From: Lactifluus volemus
Taxonomy: Eukaryota > Basidiomycota > Agaricomycetes > Russulales > Russulaceae
Direction: 5' to 3'
Assembly (NCBI GenBank): GCA_022376515.1
Contig: WTXI01000008.1
Span: 434,001-498,000 of the forward strand
Length of the DNA stretch: 64,000 bases
Both the position numbers and the translations under genes were made by a program. Positions within the stretch are counted from its first letter, which is position 1. Each line of letters opens with the position of its first letter. Below, piece after piece: positions 1 through 12,198 of this stretch. The notes under the pieces are model-generated. The model saw only the letters and a program-made list of their open reading frames with translations, was not told the DNA's origin and ran no database searches.

Positions 1-38
1 TTCACCTTACCACAACCTCGATGCTACCATCTGCCTAG

Positions 39-2764
39 ACATGGATCTCTGCTGCTTGATTGATGCCGAAGAGCGTCTCTCCGCAACGGACCTTGTAACC
101 ATGCTCGGCGACCTCCTCGAGCGGGGTATGTTACCATCCTTCTCTCCACACTCTGCTCCATCTTCAAACCATTCTTTCTCGGCACCCAGAAACAAAATTC
201 CACGTCAAGCCACTACCTCATGCTCGTATACCTATAGTCAAGCTCTCCCTTGACCCCTCACCTGCACTTCCGCTTGGCATCGCGTGTGATATTGGGTTTG
301 AAAACAGACTGGCTCTGGAAAACACACGATTACTATATTGTTATGCTACGATCGACCCCACTCGCGTAAGAACCTTGGTCCTCTTCCGTGAGTTTGGCAC
401 TGCCCACATCCAACATATCATTGACATCTTTGCGCCCGAACAGTCAAAGTGTGGTGTAAAAGAAGGTATCCCCCCGCGCACCTGTTGTGTCTGAGCCATT
501 ACGTACTTACGTGCCTCCCCACAGAAAGATAAACTCTCCATACAAGGGGACCCTCTCATCATATGGATACGTGCTCCTGGTCATATATTTCCTCGTCCAT
601 GTCAAGAATCCACCCGTTCTCCCTAACTTACAACAAATGCCACCATTGCGGCCTATTTCACATGTATGTCACGTTTCCTCATAATTCCGGCGCCATCGAC
701 TGACGCTCGCGCAGGAAGATACTCATATCCGAGGGTACAATACTTGGTATGTATCTTGTAGGCACGCAGCCTGTGGGTACTAGTGGGCTGACGATTTTCA
801 AGGTTTTTCGATGACGTCGAACTGTTGAGGCAGCGATGGAAGTCTGCAAATACAGATAGCGTTGGTCAATTGTGCGTCTCCTTGCTTTGCCACATCGGTG
901 ACGACCCCGGTTCCTGAATGACGCACTCGTCCTCCCTTTTCTCAGACTAATAGATTTTTTCAAATTTTATTCCCGTGACTTTTCATACAATACCGGCGTC
1001 GCATCGATCCGGGCAGGTTTGCTCAAGAAAGAAAGCAAAGGCTGGCAGAATGATGTAACTCTGTTCTCCACCGAATCCGGCAATTCCATTCTGATCACAC
1101 GTATTTCCTCCAGCTCGATCCTGCGCGTTACAAGGACCTCAGGGAGCGAAATCGCTTTTGCATCGAAGTAAGGATTCGATTTTTCTAGGAGCATGTAGCT
1201 ATAGGGTGCTAATTCGGCTGCCCTGAAAGGATCCTTTCGAGACTGATTTCAACGTGGCACGTTGTGTCACCAGGGACGGTCTATACACAGTAAGCAGCTC
1301 GCCAGGTCGGGCTCTTTTTACGGACAATACTCTAACGCCGAACCACCAGATTCGTGGGGAGTTTATGCGGGCATCTAGAATTCTCACTACGCGCCCCGAC
1401 CGCGCCGTCGCACAACTCTGCGAGGAACGGACGGAGGACCTGAATTCAGCAACTTCGCCAGCTTCGGCTTCTGTGCCACCACGGCTTTCGCCCTTTCCTC
1501 CCCAGACGCCCTACACGGTTGAATCAAGTCCTATGCGTCTGACAAAAATTGACGTACCAGATCCCAAGGGCATCTCAGAGATGCCACCGAAACCGCCCCC
1601 AGCAGAAAAGGTTTCCACGCCAAGCCCGTCCTCGTCAACGCCTGACCATATGGCGCCGAAGCGCTCCAAATGGACCTCGCCACCGCCACCATCTGCCTCC
1701 GCTGAGGATCGTTCACAATTCGAGAATCAACTCGGTCTGGGTTTGGTGCTTGCAACATTGCCAACGAATGCCCGACAGCCGAACTGCGGCTACGCTTCGT
1801 CATCGAATAATAGTGAGATACTCACGGATGACGACCTCCAATCAATAAGGTCGCTATCACTTTCTGAAGTCCCGGAGCACGAGCAAGACCGGAGCAATGG
1901 TGTATCAGAGCCATCCCCAAGTTGCTCGCCTGCAAGTTCTTCACCACAAGCGTCCCCATATAGCGCACCCCCATATTCGCCTCGATCGCATGAGGGGAAC
2001 ACAGCTCCCTCGGCGGTGCCTACTATCCCAACGCGCGAGCCATATAATCACCCAGCATTCCCTAACTCACTCTCAGGTCTTCGCGGCCGTTCCCCACGCC
2101 ACCTCGACCTCATCTCGACTTCTCCGCGCTTGAATTCACCCCGTCGTTCGCACTCCGGCCCGCCGGGCCCTTTGTCCGCTGGGCCCAACAAGCCATTCCC
2201 ACCGCTGACAATGGCAGTATTGACCCCACTTCCTCCCTCGCCGTCTCCTCCACCCTCGCCCCAGTGCAACCGTATGTGTACTACGAGAGCGCACCCTCGC
2301 CGCCGATAATGGCGTATCCGGTTTCGCCACGTTATCCGCCGCGCTTTTACGCCGCCGCTGCCGCAGCCGCGGCGTCGGCCGCAGCTCGTGCGCGGTTGGC
2401 GCCGACGCCGACCGCTACGCCGACATCCCATTCGCACTTTCGTGTTCGTCACGCACACTCACATTCAATGACGACGGTGCACGCACGAACGCCATCACCG
2501 GGTCCACGCACGTTCGCTTCCCCGACCCCGACGACGACGACGACGACCCGTGGTGGTGGTGGTGGTGGTGGTGGTGAGTGCATGAAGAGTACCAGTTCGG
2601 CGTCTCCCTCCCCACCCGACTCGGGCTCTGCGGGAAGCGGGTCGCCTGCGCCATCATCGTTGAGCTCGCAGTGTGATGCGGGTGTGGATCTGGTCAGCTG
2701 GGAGGTGGAAGGTGGAGACGAGAACGAGGGAGCAGCATCCGCCGCCGCCGACGTGGAAAGATGA
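39..2764 (+). CDS. Cid1-family poly(A)/poly(U) RNA polymerase (5' end outside window)
   Basis: Nucleotidyltransferase of the Cid1/Trf4/TUTase group, which adds A or U tails to RNA 3' ends. The window opens in an intron ending at 38. Exons: 39-125, 190-387, 444-465, 525-663, 715-746, 803-871, 946-1054, 1114-1167, 1230-1289, 1350-2216 and probably 2288-2764. The first exon begins with the metal-binding DMDLCCLID; the third aspartate is in CDIGFENRLALENT. After the 22-nt exon comes LKVWCKRRKINSPYKG, then the PAP-associated region (IDFFKFYSRDFSYNTG, FCIEDPFETDFNVAR). The C-terminal 430 or so residues are Pro/Ser-rich with alanine, threonine and glycine runs, probably disordered. The last intron (2217-2287) is uncertain: without it the frame stops at 2309. 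The family call is solid; uridylyl versus adenylyl specificity cannot be told from sequence. Confidence 0.85.
2529..2577. repeat. Trinucleotide runs (ACG)n and (TGG)n
   Basis: Two adjacent short trinucleotide runs within the 3' coding part of the nucleotidyltransferase gene. They encode a threonine run followed by a glycine run. Length polymorphism here would change only the disordered tail. Confidence 0.8.
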
Positions 2765-3647
2765 CAGGAACGAAGGGATGGACGAATGTGCAAGGAAAAG
2801 AACCACCAGATATTATTTCGCGTTCTCATGGCGGGCAAGGTCAAGACAAAGGCGAAGACGGTGTACCCCAGTCTATGCAACAGGGGTCGCTGCCTCCATA
2901 GTCTCTTCTCTAAGAGATGTGTGTCGCGCGACCATTTAGAATCGTTGCAACGCTGGAATCTGGGCACCGAAGAATACTTTGTCATATTCTCATTCTCTTC
3001 CTCCTCCTACTCGTGTAATACACACTAGTCCGCCGTCCCCGTCATCGTCACAAGGGCATCCCGCCGCAGACGAGTTCATCATAACATTATGACATGTACA
3101 CACCCACGCATTCCTTGCATCAACCCCGCATTCTCTCCAGAGCCTTCCCTTTTTCATTCGTTCCTTCGTAACGGTGTTATATTGACTCAATACCGTCTTC
3201 TCACTGATGTCTCATTTTACCTGACATCCCGGGTTTTGTTACCATCTCCCAGACAATCCCTCCCCATCCTCTCCAACCCCTCTTTGTTCAACCTCCCCGG
3301 CCTCGGCCACATGTCGAGTCTTATCCACATATTAATGTTGGGATGTGCTACGGTCTCTAGTAAGACTAGACCCAATACGCATTTCAATGCCTTGCAAATG
3401 CCATGCCCAATCGTCCATGCTTATGTATATACCACTGTATATGCATCCACGAACAAGTAGATTGATAGGCGCGCATGACCAACTACGATAGAATTACAAT
3501 CTCTCTTTTTGGTTGCAGCGAGGGAAACAAGAAGCAAAAGCAAGGGAGGGAAAGATGTGTGTGGTCAATTTTTATCTTTTCCGGATGATTGGGGCCTCAT
3601 TTGAATCGAGACGTAGCCCCAGTGGCATTACAGTATTGTGCGTTTGC
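2765..3647. other. Convergent intergenic region
   Basis: About 0.9 kb between the stop of the polymerase gene and the stop of LSM7, which point towards each other. It must hold both 3' UTRs. I see no further gene; the open frames here show no family resemblance. Confidence 0.6.
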
Positions 3648-4204
3648 TTATTCTTGTAAGGCAAAAGGGTTGGAAATCTCTTCCAGCCCATCGACGGGAC
3701 TGAGCAGGGTAATTGTAGGCCCACGAAGCACGGCGAGGCCAAGTGTGCGCGTGCGTGGCTCTGGATCTGCAAGAACCAAGGATCAGAGGGAAACACAAGG
3801 GAGGTCAAAAAGGAATGTATATACCTTGCACCTGCTCTTGCACCTCATCCAAGACGAGATTGAGCAGTTGATCGTAACCTTTGAGCACGCCGGTCACTGA
3901 TTTACATGAACAATGGTTTTTTTTTTGATGTTTTTCTTTTATGAAGAACACACATGCCTTCACGCCCGCCGGTAAACTTGACTCGGATACGCGCGTTGAC
4001 GTACTTGGAGAGGTCGAGGATCGCCTCGCGCTTTGGCTTGTCGAGGGTCGGTTGGGGACCTTGTGGCCCGCCGTGGCGACCCCCACGCGATGCGAAAGGA
4101 CCACCGCGCTGTGAACCTCGGGCTGTGCCGCGGCCCTGTACGGTAGATATGATGAGAGAGAGGTCGATTCGAGTTTAGGGTAGCGTACCTACACGATCTG
4201 CCAT
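3648..4204 (-). CDS. LSM7: U6 snRNA-associated Sm-like protein LSm7
   Basis: Subunit of the heteroheptameric LSm1-7 (cytoplasmic mRNA decay) and LSm2-8 (U6 snRNP, splicing) rings. Exons on the minus strand: 4204-4193, 4135-3958, 3896-3825, 3766-3648; product 126 aa. The Sm1 motif reads KFTGGREVTGVLKGYDQLL then NLVLDEV. The Sm2 part LGLAVLRGPTITLLSPVDG and the ending EEISNPF match LSm7. The first coding exon is only four codons (MADR). An Arg/Gly-rich stretch of about 30 residues precedes the Sm fold, longer than in yeast or human LSm7. The second intron (3897-3957) must use a GC donor (GCATGT): the next GT donor downstream would break the frame. Divergent from importin beta, with start codons 196 bp apart. 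Confidence 0.92.
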
Positions 4205-4400
4205 GAAGTATTTGTGGGAGAATAGAGTGAGATGAGAAAAAAGGGAATTCACGCCGGAGGGACGACTATTCGTTCCCTTGCTTGGCCCTTGCCACAGACT
4301 CTCTCGCTCGCTCTGTTTTGTAAGACATTGCAACTCTTCTCTTTTTTCCTTTCTTTCTCATCTCTTCTATCTCTTCCCATTAACTCTTAAGTTTACGATC
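4205..4400. promoter_or_regulatory. Bidirectional promoter LSM7 / KAP95
   Basis: Only 196 bp separate the two divergent start codons. The region is CT-rich on the importin side. I see no clear TATA box, in keeping with housekeeping genes. Assignment as a shared promoter is inferred from spacing alone. Confidence 0.6.
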
Positions 4401-7400
4401 ATGAACGCACGCGAGCTCCTCGCCAACTCTCTATCACCAGGTAAACTCCTCTCTTTATAACTTGACAGTCGCGCTTCCTCCCTCATCATCTCTTCAATTT
4501 TCTCAATTTCTTATCCTCTCATTCCCCTCCAGATCAGGCTACGCGTGAAAATGCCGCACAAAAACTCGAGCTAGCTTCTCGCGAGAACTATGTGCGTCCT
4601 CGTTCTTAATCCCCTTCCCCCCCTCCCTGCCGTCGGCCACAAACATTCTCTTCTTCTTTGCGTCCATTGATTTTCTCCCCGTGTCGTGTCACACAGCCCG
4701 GTTATATGCACACGCTCGCCTCAGAGCTCGCCAATGAAGCTAGTCCCGTGTTCGTCCGAAACGCCGCTGGTCTCGCACTCAAGAACGCACTCACTGCTCG
4801 TGTACGTCGCGCCATCCCATCTCATGCCCTCCTCCTTTTGACTTGTTTTTCTTTTCGTTTATGACTTCTACAGGACAATGTCCGCCAGGCAGAGTACTCG
4901 ACCCGCTGGCTCGCCCTCGATGTCAAGATCCGCAGCGAGATCAAAGATTTTGTCCTTCGCGGGCTTCACTCTGAGCAGGTCAAGGCGGGCACCGTCGCTG
5001 CACAAAGTGTCGCCGCTATCGCAACCGTAGAGCTTCCCCAGGGCCAATGGCCTGATCTAATCGAGATCCTCCTTCGCTTTGTCAATACGGGCACAAGCGT
5101 GCCCTTACGGCAGTCGACGCTCAGTGCTATCGGCTTTATCTGCGAGGCACTGGTGCGTCCTTTTTTTTTCTTCTTCATGAACAAGGATTGATGGTCTGCT
5201 TTTTTTTTGACCCCTTAAATTTAGGACCCCGATGTATTGAGCGTACGCGCCGACGAGATTTTGACTGCGGTCGTCCATGGTGCACGAAAGGAGGAACCCT
5301 CGACGGACGTGCAGCTGGCGGCCATGCAGGCCCTCTACAATTCGCTCTCGTTCATTCGTGAAAATTTTGAGCGGGAGGTGCGTCCTTTCCTTTCCACTAT
5401 TTTTAACGTCAACTAAGCGGCTAACCCAACTCGTCAGGGTGAGCGCAATTACATCATGCAGGTCGTATGCGAGGCCACCCAGAGCCCATCCGTCCAGGTG
5501 CAGGCAACGGCCTTTGAATCCCTCGTGCGGATCATGACCCTCTACTACAGCAAGATGGCCTATTATATGGAGCGCGCACTCTTCGGGGCAAGTCATTTTA
5601 CTTGATTCCAATCCGTTCCCGGCTGACTTCTTGTCTTACTTAGCTAACCGTGATGGGTATGAAATCGGAAGAAGAGGCTGTCGCACTGCAGGCCATCGAG
5701 TTTTGGACATCCGTTGCTGAGGAGGAATCCAACCTCGAGAGTGATTATCTCGATGCTCAGGAGGTGCGCCATACGGTGTTTCATTTTTTATCTCCGGTCA
5801 TTCGCGTCTCACACAGCTCCCTAGGGCCTCCTTGAAGGTGATGTTGAGGCACCGAGGTACTTTGCCAAGATTGCACTCCCAGAAGTTGTCCCAGTGCTTC
5901 TTCAGCTCCTCACCCGTCAAGACGAGGATGCTGAGGAAGGCGAATGGAACGTCTCTATGGCTGCGGGAACATGTCTTTCTTTCCTCGCTCAGGCAGTGCA
6001 CGACCCAATCGTCCCCGCCATAATACCCTTCATTGAAGGGAACATCAAGCAAGAAAACTGGCACCAACGCGAGGCTGCCGTGATGTCCTTTGGCTCGATT
6101 CTCGTAGGCCCAGATCCGAGCGTGCTCACACCGCTTGTCAATCAGGCGTTACCACTTTTGATCAACATGATGTCAGATCCGCAGCCACAGGTAAAGGATA
6201 CGACTGCCTGGACGCTCGGCCGCATCTGCGAGAACCTTATCACGTCGATCAAGCCAGACGTGCATTTGCATGCACTTGTGAGCGCGCTCGTAGCCGGTTT
6301 GCAAGATAGCCCCCATATCATCGCGAATTGCTGTTGGGCCTTGATGAACCTTGCGGATGGGTTGTACGAGCTGTATGATTTAAATGAGGAGCAGACCGGG
6401 GGCCCACTTTCGCCGTACTTTGAGGGTATCGTTGGTGCGCTGCTGCAAGTCACAGAGACGTGCGTGATCATTTCTCCTTTCATTTCATCCGCATGCTCAC
6501 GCTCTCTTTGTTAGTGCTGGTAACGAATCGAATTACCGCACGTCCGCGTATGAAGCCATCACGTCCTTTGTCCAGCAAGCGACGCCAGACTGCTTGCAGG
6601 TTGTCTCAAACACGACGTTGAAAATTCTGGATCGTATGGAGCACCTCCTTAACGTTCAGGTGCGGTGTATTCCTTTGGTACATATGATGCGCCGTTTTTA
6701 AAGCCCATGCTGTGGCAATTAGAACCAGATCCTGGGCGCCGATGACCGCAACAACTGGAATGACTTGCAAAGCAACCTGTGCAGCGTCACCGTTGTAGGC
6801 ATTTGTACCACCCTCCCTTTTTCTCACCCCCTGATCTGCCCCGTAGAGCGTGATCCGTAAACTGGGCGCAGGCATTCAACCTCTTGCTGATCGCATCATG
6901 ACCCTTGTTCTGCAACTCATCCAGTCAGCCGGCAAGACATCGACGATTCTCGAAGATACTTTCCTCGTCGTCGGGTCGCTCTCTGCGGCTATAGAGGCTA
7001 AATTTGCGCCGTACATCCCCGCATTCCTGCCGTTCCTTTATCCGGCACTCAAAGCGTACGATGACACGCAACTGTGCACCGTCGCCGTGGGCATCATTGG
7101 TGACGTCACGCGCGCTCTCGGCGATCAAACAGAGCAATATGCGCAGGCGTTTGTGACCGTACTGCTGGAGAACTTGTCGAGTGAGGTTCTGAACCGGAAC
7201 GTGAAGATCTCCATCCTGGCATGCTTTGGCGATATTGCACTCGCGATCGGCCCCAAGTTTGAGCCATACCTAGAGACTGCGATGACGGTGCTCAGGCAAG
7301 CTGCGGCACTGCAAGCGAACCCTGTAGGCCTTGATGATGTTACGTACCGCATCGCAGTTGCTGAAAACTTTTGGTTTGTAGCTTGACTACGAGTCGATCG

Positions 7401-7875
7401 ACTATATTGCAAACCTGCGTGAAGGCATCCTCGAGGCCCATACTGGCATCATCACGGGCTTCAAGAAGACAGATCGGGGTGTGTTTTCTCTTCTTTTCCA
7501 GGCCCTTTATATGTTTTAATATACTTTCGTAGCCCAACTATTGGTCCCTCACGCGTCGTCAATTCTCGAACTTGCCCAAAAAGTGCTTACCGATGACAAC
7601 AGCGGAGAGCCGCTCGACAAGCTCGCGTTTGGCGTGATTGGGGACCTTGCCGACGCGTTCCCGACTGGTGAAATCAAGCCGCTCCTTCTGTCCGAATGGA
7701 TCGCATCGAGTTTGGTCTCACGAAAGGGCTACGATAAAGAAACCAAGACGACAATCAAGTGGGCACGCGAGGTGCGTCACTTCTTTATTCTCACATTCTA
7801 GTTCTCTTGTGTCCTCAACAACTGCGGCCCCCCCGGCCACAAACTGTGTAGATGGTCAAGCGCTCAACAGCGTGA
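4401..7875 (+). CDS. KAP95: Importin subunit beta-1 (karyopherin beta)
   Basis: HEAT-repeat transport receptor that carries importin-alpha/NLS cargo through the nuclear pore and releases it on RanGTP binding. Fourteen exons: 4401-4440, 4533-4591, 4697-4801, 4874-5152, 5225-5377, 5438-5587, 5644-5763, 5825-6459, 6515-6659, 6723-6794, 6847-7323, 7382-7478, 7533-7771, 7852-7875; 864 aa, close to yeast Kap95 and human KPNB1. Recognisable stretches run end to end: GYMHTLASELANE, LRQSTLSAIGFICEAL, EEGEWNVSMAAGTCLSFLA (where human has an acidic loop), DTTAWTLGRICENL, NRNVKISILACFGDIALAIG and YIANLREGILEAHTGII. The sixth intron (5588-5643) has a GC donor (G|GCAAGT). The final exon adds only MVKRSTA. 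Confidence 0.96.
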
Positions 7876-8688
7876 GGCAGAGCGTATTCTGTACCACACA
7901 AATCTCCCGTTCTCCTCCATCCTTTTTTTTTTTTGTTTGCTCTCTCTGGTTAACGATATTCCCAATGCCGTGGTCACACTTTTTTTTTTCCTTACGCAAG
8001 TTTTCACATCACAATCACCGGCCATCTGAAGGAGGCACAATTCAACAGCATCGCGATCTCACGTCATAGTTTGTCAAGCTCAAATTCAGTCCTGTTGTTA
8101 TAGTCGTAGTAGCAGTAGTAGTAGTAGTAGTAAGCTCGTACGTTAAGTAGACCAAATTCCCCCTCGTTTTCCAGATTACAGGTATACTAGCCCACGGTCA
8201 CCCCTCTCAATTGCTCCCTGGTGTTTCAATTCACCCGTCTCTTTTTTTTTTTTTGGTTGCCCTTTCCCTTCTCTTTACTCTCCTTTTTTTCACCTCGAGT
8301 GTCCATCCCACCTTGTATCGATCGATATCAGCCCTCGTGCAGACCGTGCTTCCAGGCTCAATATACATATCTTTTTCTCTCTTCTTTTCTTGATCCATTC
8401 TGTTTCTCGACAGGAAGGTGATTCTTGACATATTTGTGATTTGCTCCGAGAAGCACTGTATAGGGAAGTAGGCCTCACATCGATGATGCATCATACATCA
8501 GATATCAGTGTGAAAACTTTGATAGAGTAAGAGAGTTCCTCTTCCTCGGCGAATCCTCGCGGGGTTTTTTTTCCCTTCGTCATGGTTCATTAGCTTCATG
8601 ATCATTTGCTGTGTTGAAAGACAGGTGTGATCATGTGATTAATTGTGAGAGTTAAATAGCATATATCTCACCCTCTCTAGCAGCAGCC
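7876..8688. other. Intergenic region KAP95-LON with T-rich tracts
   Basis: Holds the importin 3' UTR and the Lon promoter. Many T and CT tracts and an AGT microsatellite at 8107-8132. No gene recognised. Confidence 0.6.
8107..8132. repeat. (AGT)n microsatellite
   Basis: Short trinucleotide run with one interruption, in the 3' flank of the importin gene. Confidence 0.85.
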
Positions 8689-11600
8689 ATGTCTAACAAA
8701 ACCCAGCGGTCCACTCTACCCCTCGTCTTCCTCCCCCATCCCCTCATACTCCTCCCCGGCGCACGCTTGACTTTCCCAATTTCAAATAGGCAAGCTGAAT
8801 CTCTCATCCGTCTCATAGACTCGTCCCTACACAATCCCCTCCTCGCCGCCGTGCCACTCGTTCAGCACCAAGGGAACACCTCTGTGAATAAGTGGGGCGT
8901 CACCGCTCTCATCAAGCGTTTCGTCCGTCCGGGCACCCACTCGGACGATGAGCGTTACTTTCTCACTCTCGCTGGCATTGCCCGTGTCTCTTTGCTTGAT
9001 CCCAGCAAACTTCAATTATCTATTCCCGGCACCTCCTCCCCCTCTGCAGACTCGCACCCGCTTCCCCGCGTAGACGTCATACATCCCCCACCCGATGCAG
9101 AGTTGCCGCCACCTTTTGATGTGGCACAGGATTTCAAGGCGGTGGCCATTCGCCTCTTGGAGCGTCTCGCGAGAGACAACTCGCAGTCTTTGCAAAGACG
9201 GGAGAGCTGGACCCGCATCGCGCAACTGGTGGAAGAGACGGAAATACACAAGGTCGCTACTCTTGCAGATGCCATTGTATCTGCGGTCGGCGCAGAGCAT
9301 GCCGATAAGCTCGGTGGGTTATTTTTCGGTTTCTTTACCCGTGTCCCGTGTCTCCCAAGCAACTGTCCATTGCTACCGCGCTTTTGGCCATTCGGAAGCT
9401 ACACCGTCAGCGCCAGATCCGTCTGTTTACCCGGACCTTCTCCCCAGTCTGTGGATTCACATGTTTCCGTTTTGGCACCGCTCACAACTCCGTGGCTAAT
9501 GCATTGACCCCGTTTCTTTCCTTGTCTAGTCCTCCTCTCTACCGAATCCCCTTCATTACGCCTTCAACACGTAACCAATCTGCTTACGAAGCAACTCTCC
9601 ATCGCTGAAGTCAGCTCAAAGATCGCCACCGCCGTAGACGAATCACTTTCAAAGCAGCAAAAGGCGTTCTTCCTCCGTCAGCAGCTTGCGGCAATCAATG
9701 CAGAGCTACAGCGCCTCGAACCAGGCAGTGTCGACCTGCATGGTACTGCGAGTGGTGTTGAAGATGAGGATGAGCTCGAGACGTTGATTCGCCGAATTGA
9801 TGCTCTACCCGCGGGCAGCGAAGTGCGCCGCGTCGCCTCCGCAGAGGCACGCCGCCTCAAGCGAATTCCCCCTCAGAACGCGGAACATGGTGTCGTGCGA
9901 AATTACGTGCGTCTCTTGCAAATTTCTTCCCCCGGCTGTATATCACCTGACCCTCTGAGACATTGCCCTACTAGCTTGAATGGCTCACTTCCTTGCCGTG
10001 GATCCCTTCGTCTACTGGTTCCGTTGCCGTAACGCGATCCGATTTTCTCGCTAACGCCAAGGCGCAACTCGATGCAGATCACTTTGGGCTCGATAAAGTC
10101 AAGCGTAGGACAATTGAGTACCTCGCTGTCGTCCGTCTACGTGCCCTGATTGCGCAAGAGGCCGAAGCAGAACAGGCCAAGGTGCACGAGGTCGCGCTAA
10201 AGAACACCAGCGAGGACCCTGCTGCGGACGCAGGTGCGGGCGATAATCAGAAGGAGAAAGAGAACGCTTATAAAGCCCTTATCAAGGCGGGTGAAATGCC
10301 ACCGCCGCAAATGCGGCCTAATCCCGCATCACCTCCTTCAACCGAGGTGCGAGCATCGCACAAAGCTATCAAAGCACCGATTTTGCTGTACGTGGCAATA
10401 TTTCTTGTTTAGCGTCGATCATTCGATGACGTCAGCAGATTTGTCGGTCCTCCCGGCACGGGAAAGACGTCATTGGGTCAGTCAATCGCTCGCGCACTCG
10501 ACCGGCCGTTCTATCGCATTGCGCTTGGTGGTGTTCGTGATGAAGCTGAGATCCGGGGTCATCGCCGTACATATGTTGCTAGCGGTCCCGGTTTACTCGC
10601 ACAATCATTACGCAAGGCCGGTCGCATGGATCCAGTTATCTTACTGTGAGTACTGGTTTACCAGTCTTGGATTTTTGACAACAACTCTTTTGACGGCAGA
10701 GATGAGGTCGACAAGGTTGGTCAGTCAAACTACCACGGTGATCCTTCTGCGGCGTTGCTCGAGGTGCTCGATCCGGAACAGAATGTTGCTTTCAATGTAT
10801 ATCCTTGCCCCAAACTCTGATATATTCGTTATTGTTGATGACGTGACTGGTCGGTAGGATCACTATATCAACATTCCAATCGACCTTTCTCAAGTTCTCT
10901 TCATCTGCACGGCCAATTCGCTCGACACGATTGCGCCGCCGCTCCTGGACCGATGCGAGGTGATTCAGCTCTCTGGTTACACACACGACGAGAAGTTACA
11001 CATCGCACGACGGTTCCTCCTTCCGAAGCAGGTCGCACAAAATGGGCTCTCTGAACCACACGTTCAGCTCACCGAACCTGCTCTCCTCCATATAGTCACG
11101 CACTATACACGTGAAGCCGGTGTCCGTGCGCTCGAACGCGCCATTGGCAGCGTCGTACGCTTCAAGGCGGTTGAGTGGGCGGCGCACGTTGACGAGCGTG
11201 GCTTGCCGCCCTCTTCATTACCTGCTTTGCGGCGCTCCTCGCTAGCAAGGGCAGACAACACCACAGGCGTGCTGGTCAAGCATGGAAAGAAGGATGCTGA
11301 CGCCGGATACAATCCAATCGTCGAGATGGGCGAGTTGGAAAAGATCCTAGGCTTGTCACGGTACGATGGCGAGGATCGTGAGCGCGAGGCGAGGCGTGGA
11401 GTCGTTTGGGGCCTCGTCGTAACTGGAATGGGCGAGGGCGAGATTATGCCCGTCGAGAGTATCGCAACCCCTGGAAGTGGCCAACTCAAGCTCACCGGTT
11501 CACTTGGTGATGTACGTCCCTTCCTTCTTATGATGTAGATACAGGATTGACATGTTGGGGACGGACGACTTATTTATTCAGGTGATCAAGGAGAGCGCGG

Positions 11601-12198
11601 AGCTCGCGCTCAGTTGGGTCAAGACGCACGCCTATGACCTCGGCATCACCAATAAGCGTGCACAGGACCCGCTCCGCATACCAGAAGCCTCCGTAGACGT
11701 ACACTTGCATCTTCCCGCAGGTGCACAAAAGAAGGACGGTCCCAGTGCCGGTATTGCCATGGTACGCGTTTCCTTTTTCTTCAAAAGCTGTTGCTCAACC
11801 GAAGGGTGGTGGGGGACCAGATCTGCGCAATCGTATCACTCTTGACTGGAAAATGTGTTCCGCCGACCACTGCAATGACCGGAGAGGTGTGCAACCTCCC
11901 ACTAGCCAAAGTTATGGCTCTTTGATTACTGTTCGTCTAGATCACACTGCGCGGACGAGTCTCTGCGGTCGGGGGTATCAAGGAGAAGGTGTTGGGATCA
12001 CACCGAGCAGGCGCGAGTAAGGTAATTCTGCCGTGGGCGAATAGAAAGGACGTCGAGCACGATGTACCAAAGGAGGTGCGTACGCGGACTCAGTTCGTGT
12101 TTGTGAGGACTGTGCGTGAGGCGCTAGACGCTGCGTTTGGCGCTGGAACGTTGTCGTGGCGTACGGATGTGCCACCACTCATCGAGGGCAGGCTTTGA
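8689..12198 (+). CDS. Lon protease homologue, peroxisomal (LonP2/Pln) type
   Basis: ATP-dependent Ser-Lys protease for quality control. Exons: 8689-9313, 9530-9906, 9975-10387, 10439-10645, 10700-10796, 10858-11511, 11582-11761, 11821-11886, 11941-12198; 958 aa. N-terminal LON domain (residues about 10-215), helical linker, then AAA+ with Walker A GPPGTGKT (Lys481) and Walker B VILLDEVDK. The protease domain carries catalytic Ser846 in DGPSAG and the dyad lysine at about 887 in VGGIKEK. No mitochondrial presequence is visible: the LON domain starts almost at once ([18 protein letters not shown]), as in peroxisomal LonP2. The C-terminus is GRL, a weak variant of a PTS1 tripeptide, so the peroxisomal location is inferred. 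The first intron (216 nt) is long for this window. Confidence 0.93.

Noticed and set aside
2048..2985. Long minus-strand frames opposite the 3' part of the polymerase gene
   Set aside because: Mirror images of the GC-rich, low-complexity sense tail; His and Val runs mirror trinucleotide repeats.
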